DNA of 64,000 bases, from contig NZ_CANMLV010000014.1 in assembly GCF_947498825.1 (NCBI RefSeq), forward strand, positions 1-64,000, given 5' to 3'. The notes under the pieces were generated by a model that was not told the DNA's origin, made no database searches, and worked only from the letters and a program-made list of their open reading frames with translations. This document shows positions 42,692 to 51,555 of the stretch, piece after piece. The DNA is from an uncultured Cedecea sp. (GTDB lineage Bacteria > Pseudomonadota > Gammaproteobacteria > Enterobacterales > Enterobacteriaceae). Every line of letters begins with the position of its first letter. Position 1 is the first letter of the stretch. The translations under genes were made by a program, and so were the position numbers.

Positions 42692-42967
42692 ATGAGCAGA
42701 ACTATTTTTTGTACTTACTTACAGCAAGATGCGGAAGGCCAGGATTTCCAACTTTATCCTGGCGAACTGGGCAAGCGTATTTTTAATGAGATTTCTAAAG
42801 ACGCCTGGAAACAATGGCAAACAAAACAAACCATGCTCATTAATGAAAAGAAGATGAATATGATGAATCCAGAACATCGTAAGATACTGGAAACTGAAAT
42901 GGTGAATTTCCTGTTTGAAGGCAAAGAGGTACATATCGAAGGATATACCCCGCAAGATAAACAGTAA
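42692..42967 (+). CDS. yggX: Fe(2+)-trafficking protein YggX
   Basis: 91 residues, as in E. coli. It protects iron-sulfur clusters from oxidative damage. The conserved cysteine is in [13 protein letters not shown]. The AAGGAAA ribosome-binding site precedes it. It follows mutY and precedes mltC as in E. coli. Confidence 0.97.
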   Translation: MSRTIFCTYLQQDAEGQDFQLYPGELGKRIFNEISKDAWKQWQTKQTMLINEKKMNMMNPEHRKILETEMVNFLFEGKEVHIEGYTPQDKQ

Positions 42968-43009
42968 CTATCGCGACTTTTTGATCAACATAACAGCATA
43001 AACGGAATA

Positions 43010-44092
43010 ATGAAAAAATTTCTCGCGTTGGCTCTTCTTGTCCCTTTGCTTATCTCTTGTTCCAGTCACAAAGAGGATGGCGCGGACAATGTCGTTATGT
43101 ATCAGAAAGATACCAACGGATTCGATATTTTGATGGGGCAATTTGCCAACAATATCGAAAATATCTGGGGGATGAAAGAAGTTCTGATTGCAGGCCCGAA
43201 AGATTACGTCAAATATACCGACAATTATCTGACCCGGAGCCATATTAACTTTGATACCGGTACCATTACGGTAGAAACGATAGCAGGCACTGACCCTGGC
43301 GGACATCTACGTCAGGCGATTATCACGACGTTATTAATGGGCGACGAGCCGGGTTCTATCGATCTCTATTCCGATACCGATGATGTGGTTATCTCAAAAG
43401 AGCCGTTCTTGTACGGCCAGGTTGTAGATAACACCGGACAGTCTATCCGCTGGCAAGGTCGCGCCGAGAAATTTGCTGATTATCTGTTACAGCATCGCCT
43501 GCAGAAACGCAGTACTGGGTTAAAAATCGTCTATAGCGTGACAATTAATCTGGTTCCTAACCATCTGGATAAACGCGCCCATAAATATATTGGCATGGTG
43601 CGTAAAGCATCACAGAAATACGGTATTGATGAGTCACTGATACTGGCTATTATGCAGACCGAATCCAGCTTCAATCCTTATGCCGTCAGCCATGCTGATG
43701 CGCTGGGCCTGATGCAGGTTGTCCAGCACAGTGCCGGAGTCGACGTCTTCAGAGCTCAGGGGAAATCAGGTAAACCAAGCCGTAGCTATTTATTTGATCC
43801 TGAAAATAATATTGATGCCGGAACCGCGTACCTGGCGATTTTGCATAACAGCTATCTGGGACAGATAACTAACCCGGCTTCACGCCGTTACGCGGTGATT
43901 ACTGCCTATAATGGCGGCGCGGGTAGCGTGCTTCGGGTTTTCTCAAATGACAAAGATCGCGCCTTTAGCATGATCAACAGCATGAAGCCAGGGGACGTCT
44001 ATCAGACCCTGACGACACGTCATCCTGCGGCTGAATCACGCCGCTATCTGTACAAAGTGAATACGGCACAAAAGAGCTATCGCCGTAACTGA
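43010..44092 (+). CDS. mltC: Membrane-bound lytic murein transglycosylase C
   Basis: 360 residues (E. coli 359). The lipoprotein signal ends in LISC near residue 16. The C-terminal SLT domain starts around residue 195, with catalytic Glu in [13 protein letters not shown] and the motif ALGLMQVV. It cleaves murein glycan strands at the outer membrane. Convergent with speC. Confidence 0.97.
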   Translation: MKKFLALALLVPLLISCSSHKEDGADNVVMYQKDTNGFDILMGQFANNIENIWGMKEVLIAGPKDYVKYTDNYLTRSHINFDTGTITVETIAGTDPGGHLRQAIITTLLMGDEPGSIDLYSDTDDVVISKEPFLYGQVVDNTGQSIRWQGRAEKFADYLLQHRLQKRSTGLKIVYSVTINLVPNHLDKRAHKYIGMVRKASQKYGIDESLILAIMQTESSFNPYAVSHADALGLMQVVQHSAGVDVFRAQGKSGKPSRSYLFDPENNIDAGTAYLAILHNSYLGQITNPASRRYAVITAYNGGAGSVLRVFSNDKDRAFSMINSMKPGDVYQTLTTRHPAAESRRYLYKVNTAQKSYRRN

Positions 44093-44101
44093 CAGACTGT
44101 T

Positions 44102-44128
44102 GCCCTCACCTTATTTTCAAGTGAGGGC
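44102..44128. terminator. Bidirectional terminator between mltC and speC
   Basis: GCCCTCAC/GTGAGGGC stem with an 11-base loop in the 43-base convergent gap. In E. coli nupG lies here; it is missing. Confidence 0.7.
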
Positions 44129-44135
44129 AGCAGGT

Positions 44136-46271
44136 TTATTTCACCATATTGCCATACAGACGCTTAATCCCGTCCGCATCGGTTTCACTGTAAACGCCTT
44201 GCAATTCGGGTGCAAAACCAGGCAGGCGGTTGACGCTCTCTTCCAGAGCCAGGAAATAACGCTGAGCCGCTCCCCCCCATTTCTCACCAGGCACCACACA
44301 TAGCACCCCAGGCGGGTAAGGCAATGCGCCTTCAGCAGCAATGCGCCCTTCCGCTTCTTTCAATCTGACTAACTCAACATTGCCACGAATAAATTCGATA
44401 TTGGCATCCTGAGGATTCATCACCACTTCAGGCAAGCTCTCTCTACGGAACATCGCTTTCTGGAGCGCTTTAACATCAAGACTGACATAGAGATCATGCA
44501 TCTCCTGGCAAAGCTGGCGTAAAGTATAACCTTTATAACGAAGAGGATATTTGTGATAAATCGTCGGCAGTACATCCACCAGAGGCGTGTCGTTTTCCAC
44601 ATGGTGCTCAAACTGCATAAGCATGGCGACCAGACGCGCCATTTTCTCTGTACTTTCCGCTGGAGTCAGCAGAAACAGAATCGAATTCAGATCTGATTTT
44701 TCCGGAACGATGCCATTCTCACGCAGATAGTGAGCCAGAATCGCTGCCGGGATCCCAAAGTCAGTATAAGCCCCATTTTCGGACGAAATTCCTGGCGTGG
44801 TCAGCAATAACTTACAAGGGTCAACAAAGTATTCATTCTCCGCGTAGCCTTCAAAACCATGCCATGCGGCACCCGGCTCAAAGCTAAAGAAACCGCGATC
44901 CCTGGCAATAACCTCCGTGGGATAATCCTGCCATGGACGACCGGCTATTACGGGAGGAATAAAGGGCTTAATCATCTTGCACTGGGCAATAATCGCTTTA
45001 CGAGCCTCTATACCGAATGCAACACATTCGGCCCACAGCCGACGACCACTTTCCCCTTGGTGAATTTTGGCATTCACATCCAGAGCCGCAAATAACGGAT
45101 AAAACGGACTGGTAGACGCGTGCAGCATAAAAGCATTATTTAACCGTTTATGCGGGCAGAAACGAGCCTGGCCACGCAGGTGGTTATCTTTTTTATGGAT
45201 CTGTGAGGTTTGGGAGAAACCCGCCTGCTGTTTATGCACTGACTGGGTAACAAAAATCCCCGGGTCCTCAGGCTCCAGTTCCAGTAATAACGGCGAACAG
45301 TCAGCCATCATCGGAATAAATTGCTCGTAGCCCACCCAGGCGGAATCAAACAAAATGTAGTCACAGAGATGACCAATGCTGTCGACTACCTGACGCGCGT
45401 TATACACCGTGCCGTCATAGGTTCCGAGCTGAATAATTGCCAGTCTGAACGGACGAGCTTCCTGCGCCCGCTCCGGAGCGACTTCGGCTATCCGCTGACG
45501 CAGATATTGTTCATCAAAGCAGTGAGCATCAATACCGCCGATAAAACCAAATGGGTTACGCGTGGCTTCCAGATAAACCGGCGTCGCTCCTGCCTGAATA
45601 AGTGCTCCATGGTGGTTTGATTTATGGTTATTTCGATCAAATAGCACCAGATCGCCGCGAGTCAGTAACGCATTCGTCACTACTTTGTTGGCGCCAGATG
45701 TTCCATTCAAGACAAAATAGGTTTTATCTGCATTAAAAACTTTGGCGGCAAACTTCTGAGCATGTTTAGCCGATCCTTCGTGGATCAGTAAGTCGCCAAG
45801 CTGCACATCGGCGTTACACATATCAGCGCGAAAGACATTCTCGCCGAAGAAATCATAAAACTGTCGCCCGGCAGGATGTTTTTTGAAAAACTCCCCATGC
45901 TGGTGCCCGGGACAGGCAAAGGAGGTATTTTCCATTGCCACGTACTGCGTCAGGGTGCTGAAAAAAGGCGGCAGTAACTGCTCTTCATATCCACAGGCCG
46001 CGTTTTCCAGGGTCAGAAAGTCTTCCGGCTGGCCGGTGATAATGCCAGTGACGGGCGGTAACTCATCAGCAACCGTTTCGCCAAAGATAAACACTGGTAA
46101 ATTAAAACCAGTCCGTTTAAGCAACGTCAGAATACCGCTCTGGCTATCAGCAACAGAGACGACAGCGACCGCCACATCGGTAAAATCGGTATCAGCAAGG
46201 GCCACAACTTCACGATGCGTTAAGAGTGAGCCTGCAATACTGTGGCTGGCAGCAATTTTAAGTGACTTCAT
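44136..46271 (-). CDS. speC: Ornithine decarboxylase (constitutive type)
   Basis: PLP enzyme converting ornithine to putrescine. 711 residues, as in E. coli SpeC, and close to it throughout. The N-terminal wing domain (about residues 1-110) precedes the PLP domain, with Lys in TQSVHKQQAGFSQTSQIHK near residue 355 and the conserved CPGHQHG near residue 117. A GTG two codons earlier is in frame; the ATG at 46271 is chosen. A leader of up to about 560 bases upstream contains a strong hairpin and a small frame. Confidence 0.96.
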   Translation of the reverse strand: MKSLKIAASHSIAGSLLTHREVVALADTDFTDVAVAVVSVADSQSGILTLLKRTGFNLPVFIFGETVADELPPVTGIITGQPEDFLTLENAACGYEEQLLPPFFSTLTQYVAMENTSFACPGHQHGEFFKKHPAGRQFYDFFGENVFRADMCNADVQLGDLLIHEGSAKHAQKFAAKVFNADKTYFVLNGTSGANKVVTNALLTRGDLVLFDRNNHKSNHHGALIQAGATPVYLEATRNPFGFIGGIDAHCFDEQYLRQRIAEVAPERAQEARPFRLAIIQLGTYDGTVYNARQVVDSIGHLCDYILFDSAWVGYEQFIPMMADCSPLLLELEPEDPGIFVTQSVHKQQAGFSQTSQIHKKDNHLRGQARFCPHKRLNNAFMLHASTSPFYPLFAALDVNAKIHQGESGRRLWAECVAFGIEARKAIIAQCKMIKPFIPPVIAGRPWQDYPTEVIARDRGFFSFEPGAAWHGFEGYAENEYFVDPCKLLLTTPGISSENGAYTDFGIPAAILAHYLRENGIVPEKSDLNSILFLLTPAESTEKMARLVAMLMQFEHHVENDTPLVDVLPTIYHKYPLRYKGYTLRQLCQEMHDLYVSLDVKALQKAMFRRESLPEVVMNPQDANIEFIRGNVELVRLKEAEGRIAAEGALPYPPGVLCVVPGEKWGGAAQRYFLALEESVNRLPGFAPELQGVYSETDADGIKRLYGNMVK

Positions 46272-46384
46272 AAGCACAAATCCCCGTGTTCAAGGATGAG
46301 TGGGTGCCAAAGGCACGGCAAAGGGAGTATTCCCCGGCGAAAGCGTCTTGAAAGTCTTGAGAGGTGAGTCCACTCTGACCGCCA

Positions 46385-46425
46385 GACATCAGTAAAGTCA
46401 GGGATACCCTGAGTTTACTGATGTC
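46385..46425 (-). promoter_or_regulatory. Strong hairpin in speC 5' leader
   Basis: GACATCAGTAAA pairs with TTTACTGATGTC; inside, TCAGGG pairs with CCCTGA around TAT, with one C-C mismatch. The 18-bp stem lies 114-154 bases upstream of the speC start and 23 bases after the stop of the candidate leader peptide. It may control speC mRNA. Confidence 0.55.
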
Positions 46426-46447
46426 CTACAGTGAGCAAGCGTTGCCC

Positions 46448-46537
46448 TTACCGCACGGTGGACTGACAGTAACTTCGGCGTGATGAGTTTCGGGCGAGCA
46501 CCTGAGTGGAAGATGGGGAAGAAAAGTGAATCAACAT
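46448..46537 (-). CDS. Candidate 29-residue leader peptide upstream of speC
   Basis: A small frame with ATG at 46537 preceded by GAGGGGG at 7-base spacing. The peptide starts MLIHFSSPSS and is rich in Ser and Arg (arginines at positions 16, 20, 21 and 29). A strong hairpin follows 23 bases after its stop. The layout recalls known leader-peptide control of ornithine decarboxylase (speFL in E. coli), but the peptide sequence is not similar to SpeFL. Conservation would decide. The rest of the gap 46272-46832 shows a CATCCTGA/TCAGGATG repeat (46609-46640) and the tRNA promoter. Confidence 0.4.
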   Translation of the reverse strand: MLIHFSSPSSTQVLARNSSRRSYCQSTVR

Positions 46538-46793
46538 CAAGGTGCCCCCTCATAGTCGGTAGATAGAAAAATTGGCGCAATAATCGCACCTTCTGCCCTG
46601 CGGTTCAACATCCTGACGGACAGTTTATGCTGTCAGGATGAACAAAAAAAGAAATGAACAGACGTCAGTACACGGTAAATCCCATGACTGGTGCTTTTAA
46701 CGTCACTTTGCTCAATATTTTCACAACACACGGGACAACAATCGCTCATTTGTCGCAAAGTTAGCCAAACGCACCATTATTAACTAAATTTCA

Positions 46794-46822
46794 TTGACGA
46801 CAGATGCAGATTACGGTTTAAT
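46794..46822 (+). promoter_or_regulatory. tRNA-Phe promoter
   Basis: TTGACG (46794-46799) and TTTAAT (46817-46822) spaced 17 bases, followed by a GC-rich discriminator GCGCCCC typical of stringently controlled stable-RNA promoters. Confidence 0.8.
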
Positions 46823-46832
46823 GCGCCCCGTT

Positions 46833-46908
46833 GCCCGGATAGCTCAGTCGGTAGAGCAGGGGATTGAAAATCCCCGTGTCCTTGGTTCGATTCCGAGTCC
46901 GGGCACCA
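46833..46908 (+). tRNA. pheV: tRNA-Phe (GAA)
   Basis: 76-base cloverleaf beginning GCCCGGAT and ending with its acceptor complement plus encoded CCA. The anticodon GAA is at 46866-46868. The sequence appears identical to E. coli tRNA-Phe, and its place downstream of speC is that of E. coli pheV, a known island integration site. No integrase or repeat of the tRNA 3' end is visible within the following 17 kb. Confidence 0.97.
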
Positions 46909-46918
46909 CTTATTCAGA

Positions 46919-46944
46919 AAAACCAGCCTGCGGGCTGGTTTTTT
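46919..46944 (+). terminator. tRNA-Phe terminator
   Basis: AACCAGCC/GGCTGGTT stem, TGCG loop, then TTTT. Confidence 0.85.
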
Positions 46945-47175
46945 GCTTTCTGGTCTTAAAACATTTCAGCTTATCTCTTCATATCTCGCCGTTTTTGAAT
47001 CTGAGTCGTTCAGTGCTGCGTCCGCCTGTGTTAGCTGACAGTACAGTCCCGATTCGTCCATCCTCCACTAAACCTGAGCTTAATTTCGCGAAAAACGAAA
47101 CGATGGATAAAACCTGACTACAATTAGTTTTGATTCTATTAATTATTCATAGTGCTAAATAACACTGAGGTGAGA

Positions 47176-48051
47176 ATGAGCGTAGAAAACAGAAATGATT
47201 TTTTTGATATTCTTCAAGTATCTCGACACACCAACGTACAAAAACCTTACTTTGCTTTTCAAAAACTCTGGCAAGACGGGACAGCACTAGTGGGTAACTT
47301 TGCAGGTGAACAGCCACTGGGCAATGAGATAGGCCCCCTGACTACAGGCGAAATGGGAAGACATATGGCCATTTTAGGCAGCTGTGCTGCTGTCGCACTG
47401 CATAATGGGTCTGAAGGTTATTATCTTGCCACAAAAGCGCATCTTATTCGTAAAGACACCCGGCAACATTCAGAAGATAATCTATTTCACGCCAGTGCTC
47501 AGGTTATGAATATCGATAAACGCACTCTCAAGGCTTCAATTCAGGTATGGAATAAAGAACCCCTGGCCGAGCTCATATGTGAGTACACCCTTCTCTCTCC
47601 TGCATTATTTCAACGTAAATTCCAGAACTATGCCAGTGACAATGTATCTATACCTCTCTCGTCCCCCTATCAACATGTATTGCCTCTTTATAATCTGACC
47701 TTCGAGGAAGGAAAACTTGATGCGTTTGCCGGGCCGTTATCTCCCCAACAATGTGCCGGTCATTTTTTCGGTTATCCATGCTGGCCGGTAGCAATAATTG
47801 CCCAAACAGCATTTCAAGTTACAGGTGAGTTAATTAAAAAACAGTATGGCGAGACAGCACGTTTCTGCGTACAAGATTTAAAATTATCAGCAGATAAATT
47901 AATGAAGGCTGACAGTATATTAAAGTTCAGTATTGAAATAATGCCTGCGCCAGAACCTTCTGGCTTAATTAAAAGTGTTGTTAACGTTTATCACGATAAT
48001 GAACGGGTCGTACAGATAGTAAATATGCTACAAGTAATATTAGCAGAGTAA
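47176..48051 (+). CDS. Hotdog-fold (thioesterase/dehydratase-like) protein, tentative
   Basis: 291 residues, with no confident family match. It looks like two hotdog units: a central-helix-like GPLTTGEMGRHMAILGSCAAVA near residue 53, beta-strand stretches, then a second unit with PQQCAGHFFGYPCWPVAIIAQTAF near residue 190. Such tandem hotdogs occur in acyl-ACP/CoA dehydratases and thioesterases. ATG at 47176 has GAGGTGAG upstream; an upstream GTG is unlikely. It is the first gene after tRNA-Phe. The hydratase/FabV/Pta genes nearby fit a fatty-acyl role, but this is inference. Confidence 0.55.
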   Translation: MSVENRNDFFDILQVSRHTNVQKPYFAFQKLWQDGTALVGNFAGEQPLGNEIGPLTTGEMGRHMAILGSCAAVALHNGSEGYYLATKAHLIRKDTRQHSEDNLFHASAQVMNIDKRTLKASIQVWNKEPLAELICEYTLLSPALFQRKFQNYASDNVSIPLSSPYQHVLPLYNLTFEEGKLDAFAGPLSPQQCAGHFFGYPCWPVAIIAQTAFQVTGELIKKQYGETARFCVQDLKLSADKLMKADSILKFSIEIMPAPEPSGLIKSVVNVYHDNERVVQIVNMLQVILAE

Positions 48052-48079
48052 TAACAGCCTCATTAAGATATCGCCTCAT

Positions 48080-48105
48080 AGCGTATGGCGCTAAGCCAAT
48101 ACGCT
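48080..48105 (+). terminator. Hairpin after the hotdog-protein gene
   Basis: AGCGTATGGC / GCCAATACGCT inverted repeat (one base bulged), 29 bases past the stop; then ACTTTAACG. The remaining gap to 48322 holds an unrecognised 45-codon frame (48211-48348) that I do not call as a gene. Confidence 0.5.
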
Positions 48106-48322
48106 ACTTTAACGGCAAACCTTTCGCCAGTCATCGATATAAAACAGGCATCATTTTAATCAACAATACACATTTTTGATTATCCAGCCGCCAGGATTTT
48201 TGTGTTATCAATGTGGATTACGGTACTGGCTCATCGTTTATTATCGGCGACACAACAGGTGATGGGCATCGGTTATCTGTATGTTGAGGATGCATTGAAA
48301 AACTACGCCGAGTTAGCACCTG

Positions 48323-49228
48323 TCAAGAAAAATGGATCGTATCTTTGATCTCTAATGTCCGCTTTATCAGGAAGTCTTTAAATTTAAGGCACCGGGATGA
48401 CATATGTTTCGGTGAACGAAACCAAAGACTTATTTCAAATTTACTTTTGATATAGTCGTCCAGAATGGAGACCAGTTTACCCGCCTCTAACTCTTTTTTG
48501 ACTAACGGCAAGGGAAGATAAGCGATGCCACCTCCGGCCAGGGCTACATCTTTGAGAAACTCGCTATTCTCGATTTCTACGGTTTTGGCTATCTCAATAG
48601 TGGTCACATCGCCATCAACGTCAAACTGCCATCGGTTTCCGCCAACCAGTGTGGAGGTATAAATACAGTTATGGAATTTCAGTTCTTCAGGCGACTTCAG
48701 TTCACCATAGGATTCTATGTAGCTGGGTGAACAGCATACGACCAGTGGATAGCTAAAGAGTGTTTTTTTAATGAGCTGGCTGTCAGGCTCCATATATCCA
48801 CGATAGGTTGCTCCGGCGCGAATATAAAAATCGATATCATTTTTCTTTTCATCGACATAAGCCGTTTCTTCAATTCGAAAACTCACTTCCGGGCAAATAA
48901 ACAGATACTCGCCGATTATTTTTGAAAGGAAATTTCGCGAGAACAGTGGTGTTGAGGCGATGGAAATAACCCCACTGTCAGTACTGTTAGCAGCTTCAAC
49001 CTCTTTATAAATATCCTGAATATTTAAATAAGCCAGATGAAAACGTTCATATAACAGTATTCCCGCTTCAGTGGGTTCGCTTTTACGGGTGCTGGAAATC
49101 AGTAAGGTAACGTTTAAATGCTCCTCTAATTCCTTTAACCAGCGACTGCCTGTTGCTGCGGTAATATGAAATATTTTTGCAGCTTCAGATATAGAGCCAC
49201 AGCGAGCGACCGTCGAGCCTGGAGCCAT
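48323..49228 (-). pseudogene. LysR-family regulator, 5'-truncated
   Basis: The frame encodes 301 residues. The genuine LysR homology starts only at ARCGSISEAAKIFHITAATGSRWLKELEEHL, so the first ~15 residues (first helix of the winged helix) are missing. The first seven codons (MAPGSTV) are the antisense of the neighbouring CoA-transferase remnant, so the start codon was created by the junction near 49205-49212. The effector domain and C-terminus look whole. Originally it probably regulated the divergent CoA-transferase operon. Any protein made would have an incomplete DNA-binding domain. Confidence 0.75.
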
Positions 49229-49802
49229 TGGCGGAACGCCAGCCGGAGGCCTGTCTTTTGGCGCCTCAGTCTTCCCTGAAGCGATTATTACTCAGGACCA
49301 AATGTTTGATTTCTATGATGGTGGAGGCCTGGACCAAGCGTTTCTCGGTCTGGCGGAAACCGATGCCAAAGGGGACCTGAATGTCTCAAAATTTGGTGTA
49401 AAAATCGCCGGCTGCGGAGGTTTTATTAATATCACCCAAAATGCTAAACAAGTCTTCTTTTGCGGTACATTTACCGCAGGCAGCAGTGATATTACCGTTG
49501 AAGATGGCAAACTGATTATTCGCCAGGATGGACATATATTAAAATTCATCAAGAAAGTACAACAGATTACTTTTTCTTCTGATACGGCACGAAAAAATAA
49601 TAAACCAGTCTATTACATTACCGAACGTGCTGTATTTAAATTAACTGACGGCACCATTGAGCTAATCGAAATTGCACCTGGCGTTGATCTGCATCGTGAT
49701 ATTCTCAACCAAATGGAATTCACGCCAAAAATCAGCCCTGAATTAAAACTTATGGATGCACGAATTTTTAACGAACAACCCATGGGGCTAAATTTAGCAT
49801 AA
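49209..49802 (+). pseudogene. Acetate CoA-transferase (YdiF-like), C-terminal remnant
   Basis: An open frame continuing the family sequence TVEPGAIGGTPAGGLSFGAS, FDFYDGGGLDQAFLGLAE, GGFINITQNAKQVFFCGTF and IAPGVDLHRDIL to the natural C-terminus (about 197 residues). Intact YdiF is about 530 residues, so roughly the first 330 are lost. An internal ATG at 49302 could give a 166-residue piece lacking the catalytic glutamate region. It is fused head-to-head with the truncated LysR at about 49209. Downstream genes continue on the same strand 67 bases later. Confidence 0.82.
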
Positions 49803-49869
49803 TCACCCCTGTAATTTAATCTTTCATTATTTAATTTAAAAACTACGATTGCTTATCGAGGGCATTGCT

Positions 49870-50289
49870 ATGTCTTATACAATTAATGAACTGTTTGTTG
49901 GCCAAAAAGCAAGTTTTGAAAAAACAATTACCGAAAGTGATGTATTACTTTTCTCCGGTATTTCTGGCGATATTAATCCCGTCCATATTAATGACCGAGT
50001 GGCAAAAGAGAGTATTTTTGGCAAACGTGTCGCACATGGTGTTCTCGTATCAGGCCTGACCTCTGCGGTGCTGGGCATGCAGTTGCCTGGCGAAGGCACT
50101 ATTTATTTGGGTCAGGACAATAAATTCCGCCACCCGGTGTATATTGGTGACACGGTTAAAGCGACATGCGAAGTCATCGAGATTAATACAGCAAAAAACA
50201 TTGCCCGATTAGCCACTACCACCACCAACCAAAATAACGAAGTTGTTATTGAAGGTGTCGCTGTAGTCATGGCGCCGAAAAAAGCGTAA
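49870..50289 (+). CDS. MaoC-like (R)-specific enoyl-CoA hydratase
   Basis: 139-residue single hotdog-fold hydratase of the PhaJ/MaoC family. The hydratase-2 motif FSGISGDINPVHIND near residue 28 holds the catalytic Asp and His. It interconverts trans-2-enoyl-CoA and (R)-3-hydroxyacyl-CoA. ATG at 49870 has CGAGGG upstream; an in-frame TTG 21 bases earlier is unlikely. fabV follows after 10 bases, so the two probably act in series. Confidence 0.88.
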   Translation: MSYTINELFVGQKASFEKTITESDVLLFSGISGDINPVHINDRVAKESIFGKRVAHGVLVSGLTSAVLGMQLPGEGTIYLGQDNKFRHPVYIGDTVKATCEVIEINTAKNIARLATTTTNQNNEVVIEGVAVVMAPKKA

Positions 50290-50299
50290 GGATATAAAG

Positions 50300-51499
50300 A
50301 TGATTATCGAACCTATTATCAATGGTGTTGTTGCCAAAACGGCTCATCCTGAAGGTTGCCAGCAGGCGGTAAAAAACCAAATTAATTACAGTAAGCATCA
50401 CCAGCAAATTCACAATGGACCAAAACGCGTTTTGATTATTGGTGCCTCTTCTGGTTTTGGCTTAGCGGCAAGGGTGGCATTAACATTTGGTGGTGCTCAA
50501 GCTGATACCATTGGCGTCTCATTTGAACGCGGACCTGGCGAGAAAGGTGTCGGCACGGCGGGCTGGTACAACAATATTTATTTCCGCCAGCAAGCAGAGG
50601 CGGAAGGACGTATTGCCCATAATATCATCGGCGATGCATTTTCAACTTCAGTGAAAGAACAGGTTCTTAAACTGATTAATCAGGATTTTGGTGGGCAAGT
50701 TGATTTAGTCGTTTACAGTCTGGCAACCGGTATGCGTCCGGATCCTGAAACCGGCGAAATGTGGCGCTCTTGTCTGAAAACAGTAGGCACGCCGTTCAGC
50801 GGAAAAACCGTTAACCTGGAAAAAAACCGTCTTGATACGGTTGAGCTGGAAGTGGCGAATGATGCTGAGATCCTGGCAACAGAAAAAGTGATGGGCGGAG
50901 AAGACTGGGAAGAATGGATCCATTGGCTGAAGCAACATAACGCGCTGGCAAAAGGCGTGAAAACGGTCGCTTTTTCTTATATTGGCCCTGAAGTGACCTA
51001 TCCCATCTACCATGACGGTACATTAGGACGGGCGAAAAAACATTTGTACCGGACTGCAGAAAGCCTGAACGAACAGCTAGCTGCAGAAAATGGTGGTGCG
51101 TGGGTATCCGTGTGTAAAGCACTGGTCACCAAGGCCAGCGTCTTTATCCCTGCATTTTCCCCTTATGTATTATGCCTGTATCAGGTCATGAAACAGATGG
51201 GGCTGCACGAAACCTGTATCGAACAGATGCAGCGTTTGTTCAGCGAAAATCTTTATCAGAAAAATGCCGTCCCGGTCGATTCATCCCGACTGATTCGTAT
51301 TGACGACTGGGAACTGCGCCCGGACGTACAGCAGGCGGTAAATAAACTGATGGGTGAATTAAACGATGATAATTTCACCAAAATTGGTGATTACGCAGGC
51401 TACAAGAAAGAGTTCCTTCAGCTCAACGGCTTTGGTTTTGACGAAGTTGACTATCAGAAACCGGTTGAATTATCCGATCTGATGGCGATGAAACCATAA
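50300..51499 (+). CDS. fabV: Trans-2-enoyl-CoA/ACP reductase (FabV/TER type)
   Basis: 399 residues, the typical length of FabV and of trans-2-enoyl-CoA reductase (TER). It has the N-terminal NAD-binding VLIIGASSGFGLAARVALTFGG near residue 44 and the large-SDR catalytic Tyr-x8-Lys in IYHDGTLGRAKKHLY near residues 235-245. It reduces the enoyl double bond with NADH. Whether it serves fatty-acid synthesis or short-chain acyl-CoA reduction is not set by sequence; the hydratase and Pta neighbours favour a CoA pathway. Confidence 0.9.
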   Translation: MIIEPIINGVVAKTAHPEGCQQAVKNQINYSKHHQQIHNGPKRVLIIGASSGFGLAARVALTFGGAQADTIGVSFERGPGEKGVGTAGWYNNIYFRQQAEAEGRIAHNIIGDAFSTSVKEQVLKLINQDFGGQVDLVVYSLATGMRPDPETGEMWRSCLKTVGTPFSGKTVNLEKNRLDTVELEVANDAEILATEKVMGGEDWEEWIHWLKQHNALAKGVKTVAFSYIGPEVTYPIYHDGTLGRAKKHLYRTAESLNEQLAAENGGAWVSVCKALVTKASVFIPAFSPYVLCLYQVMKQMGLHETCIEQMQRLFSENLYQKNAVPVDSSRLIRIDDWELRPDVQQAVNKLMGELNDDNFTKIGDYAGYKKEFLQLNGFGFDEVDYQKPVELSDLMAMKP

Positions 51500-51504
51500 A
51501 TGAT

Positions 51505-51535
51505 AAAGGCCTGTTACCCCTGGTGGCAGGCCTTT
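51505..51535 (+). terminator. Hairpin between fabV and pta
   Basis: AAAGGCCTG / CAGGCCTTT stem with a 13-base loop and no further T-run. It lies between the fabV stop and the pta ribosome-binding site; possibly a partial terminator or RNA stability element. Confidence 0.55.
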
Positions 51536-51555
51536 ATGCCCGATAAGGAGGAACT

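Noticed and set aside
48211..48348. 45-codon frame between the hotdog gene and LysR remnant
   Set aside because: No ribosome-binding site and no family recognised; may be a decayed fragment.
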